From Malurus cyaneus samueli (lineage: Eukaryota > Chordata > Aves > Passeriformes > Maluridae), in the NCBI GenBank assembly GCA_009741485.1, contig CM019217.1, forward strand, positions 36,473,298 to 36,537,297: 64,000 bases of DNA. The letters run 5' to 3'. The position numbers and the translations under genes were made by a program. Numbering within the stretch: the stretch's first letter is position 1; each line of letters starts with the position of its first letter. The notes beneath the pieces were generated by a model. The model saw only the letters and a program-made list of their open reading frames with translations, ran no database searches and had not been told where the DNA came from. This document shows, in pieces, positions 61,599 through 64,000 of this stretch.

Positions 61599-61645
61599 TT
61601 TTTTGTTTTTTTTTTTTTTTTTTTGGTTTTTTTTTTTTTTTTTTT
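61599..61645. repeat. T-rich tract with GG interruption
   Basis: TTTTTTG, a long T run, GG, then a T21 run. It sits about 120 bases before an A-rich tract, so the two can pair as a large imperfect inverted repeat. Confidence 0.95.
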
Positions 61646-61763
61646 GCATTAAACTGAAGGCCTAATCCCATGAGGTACTGAGCAGGTCTGAATGTCATTA
61701 GTACAACAGCCATTAAAAATACTCAGGCTCTCATTCTGTCCTTGGATATGGTCCTTTTGGGAA

Positions 61764-61815
61764 AAAAAAAAAATCCCTAACAAACCAACAAAAAAACAAA
61801 CAAACAAAAAACCCA
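61764..61815. repeat. A-rich tract (AAAC-type)
   Basis: Poly(A) followed by CAAACAAACAAAAAACCCACC wording. Complementary in composition to the T-rich tract at 61599-61645. Confidence 0.9.
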
Positions 61816-62389
61816 CCGCCCAAATTTTTGAAAAGTCAAACAGCACCAAATCATCCCTTCTTATTTTATCCCACCATTAGACAATCTTTAATTATTTTAG
61901 ACAACATAGGACTTGGGTTTTTTTTGTCCTGCAATATTTATTCTAAAACTCCGTTTCCCTCTCTGCATTTCCCTAGACTTTTCCCAAGTTTTCCCAGACT
62001 CTGTTGTAAAGTGCAAGGGACTGACCAATTCATCCAAGCACACTTTGCAGAATGAAATACTCATTTACAGGATAAAGCTAGTCACTAGTCTCTTGTTTAT
62101 AAAGCTAAAAAATAAGCATCTGCCCATTTGTAAGTATCATAAGAAATCTGAGCTATCATGACACGTGACATTGTGTCCCTTGCTTATTCTATTTGTGGGT
62201 TATTTACCCTTCTGTCAGACAAGTTTGTCTTCAACATGTGCTTTCTATATAGCCTACTGGTATAAAAAATAATTTTAATGTTTATTAAATTAAAATAATG
62301 AGGTTTATATGAACTTTCAATAATGCAGACAGGCAGACTATAACTGTAAACCACATGCTATATACTTTGGACTTTTACGGCTTTTAATT
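61816..62389. other. unique AT-rich DNA, no gene seen
   Basis: Nothing recognisable. TGACACGTGACATTG near 62158 contains an E-box CACGTG. Confidence 0.45.
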
Positions 62390-62800
62390 TATCAAAGGAA
62401 ATAATTAGCACACTTTGTGGCAGCCAGTGATGGAATTTATTCATTTGGAAGCCGTGGGTTTCCTGTCATTAAAACTACATCATGTCCTTCCTTTTCTATT
62501 AAACTTCAACTGAGGGCAGTAAGAAGTCACTAAAAGGAAATGAAGAGTTTTTTTGGCAACATTCACATGCAATGATTTAATACTGCTAAAAGATAGCAAG
62601 CCATAGTCTATGCCAATAAGGGATAAGGGCTCCAATTGCCACATTATTTCCTTTATTTGCTGCTTTGTTTGTGGCTCAATTAACTGTGATTTGCAAACCA
62701 ACTTCAATAAATTTATTTTCTCTCCGTTGACTTGCTGCATTTTTCATTCCTAATTGCAAGTGCATTTTTTTGTGGCAAATAAAATGATTAAGGTCTTTAA
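62390..62800. promoter_or_regulatory. strongest candidate conserved non-coding block
   Basis: A 400-base repeat-free stretch packed with words typical of vertebrate developmental enhancers: TTATCAAAGGAAATAATTAG, GGAATTTATTCATTTGGAAG, TTCACATGCAATGATTTAAT, GGCTCAATTAACTGTGATTT and CATTCCTAATTGCAAGTGCA. These include homeodomain (TAATTA/CAATTA), SOX (CTTTGT/ACAAAG-like) and NKX (CAAGTG) type sites. No coding frame or transposon match. Conservation is inferred, not seen. Confidence 0.35.
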
Positions 62801-64000
62801 GAAATACATGTAAATTTATATATAATAGGATATTACTTTTTCCTTTCATAGTGATCAATCGCATCTCATTTACTAAAAATTAATCTTGCTAATGTAATAC
62901 TTTAATTTTTCTTGAATATTTTTTCAGATATAAGTGGCAAAATGTCTGGGTTTTTTTCAAGTCAAAAAGAAACAAAACTACCAATAAATGTTTTTCTTCT
63001 CCTTCTCACCTACACACACAAAATACCCTCTGCCTTATGCAAACAGATATAAGTGGCTCCTGAAGACCTAAACTTGCACCATAGGAGTAGCTCAGCCCAG
63101 AGAGAAGCTGGCTGAAGGACACACATAGGTTTTCTTCAAAGGAGGTCTAAAATCGAATTAGCATAGAGGCAGACTTACCCTCTCTTTTACAGGAGTGGGT
63201 GGTCCTTCCAGGTCATGACCACGGTACCAGCACCAGCAGCATGCTGCAGCTACAGGAATTTTATTAAGTGATGTCAGGAAATGTTAAGGAATAGGTGATA
63301 CACAGTATTGTAAGGTTTCTGTGGTTTAAAACATAGAGATATTAGTTTAAAATTATTCAAAATAAATAAGAGTCAGAGCTAATCCTCATGAAATTATAAT
63401 GATAAAAAATCTTCAACTACTTCACAGATTTATAATTCCTAATGCTTTTTGTTTGCTGTGCTCAATTCAGAAAAATTTCAGCATAACTTACAGTTTGAAT
63501 CTCCCAGATGCATATTTAATTTCTACATCTAGGATCTACCAGACAGTTTAGCTGAGACAGACATTAGATATCCCGAATATTTATTATCAGAACCTATAAA
63601 ATTGGGGGAGAGGAAGTCTTTAAAGCAATGTGCAGACAATTGCAGAAAGGGCCTTTACTGCAGGTCAATGGGAAATGGTTTAAATTCAAAAAAATTTCCT
63701 CATATCCCCTAAAGTTGGGCACTGATATTGCTGCTGAGTTTCCAAATTAAGATGTAAGATCAGAGCTAGCTAAGATTGTCATATTGTCTCCTCTAATTTG
63801 GAAAAGTAGAAGAAGGCTAGAAAGAAGCCCATAAAAGAGACTTTATGACTCTCTTCAAGGCTGACATAGAAGCCAATGCTCCAATCCTTTCTCCCAGCCT
63901 CTTGCAATTACATTTCCGCAGGAAGAAAGAAAAGGAATTAGAAACAGGATAATGTAGCTTTAAATCATTTCTCCTAGTCTTTGCCTCCTAGCAAGCTTTT
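62801..64000. other. unique DNA, no gene seen
   Basis: No transposon or RNA gene was recognised. TTTTACAGGAGTGGGTGG at about 63186 looks like a 3' splice site, but no open frame of note follows. Confidence 0.45.

Overview
This looks like a gene-poor stretch of bird nuclear DNA, most likely from a songbird (passerine). It is AT-rich and has no rRNA, operon or dense coding. The few recognisable transposons are avian: two CR1 LINE 3' ends (1048-1272 plus; 17053-17735 minus) and a short SINE at 909-1036 (minus). The SINE joins a decayed tRNA-Ile(AAU) head to a CR1-type tail, the architecture of the passerine TguSINE1 family. The passerine assignment rests mainly on that element and is recalled family knowledge, not a database search.

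No protein-coding gene can be supported. The longest open frames come from low-complexity DNA: the giant A tract at 18938-19796, the GC-rich minisatellite at 31109-31530 and the GGAA microsatellite at 56947-57053. Two short stretches have gene-like details and are listed at low confidence: a possible exon with a good 3' splice site at 8040-8168, and a possible signal-peptide start at 14000-14150.

Layout. 1-1.3 kb: SINE and CR1. 1.3-17 kb: mostly unique AT-rich DNA with a perfect palindromic CRE (7805-7816), a CTCF-like word (6920-6934) and two tRNA-like or exon-like fragments. 17.05-17.74 kb: a 5'-truncated CR1. 18.8-20.3 kb: a TA run, an 848-base A tract and a second A-rich tract. 20.3-30.7 kb: unique DNA with several stretches that read like conserved non-coding elements. 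30.70-31.98 kb: a GC- and CpG-rich retroviral-type LTR on the minus strand, with TATA box and poly(A) signal, whose transcribed part has been expanded by a 41-bp minisatellite with an alternating two-unit (82-bp) higher-order pattern. 32-64 kb: unique DNA with possible ancient repeat fossils, perfect hairpins, a possible second LTR remnant (46.42-46.76 kb), simple repeats and further candidate regulatory blocks, the clearest at 62.39-62.80 kb.

The window therefore holds no visible set of cooperating genes. It fits an intergenic desert or a very long intron. The most unusual structures are the minisatellite-bearing LTR and the near-pure A tract.
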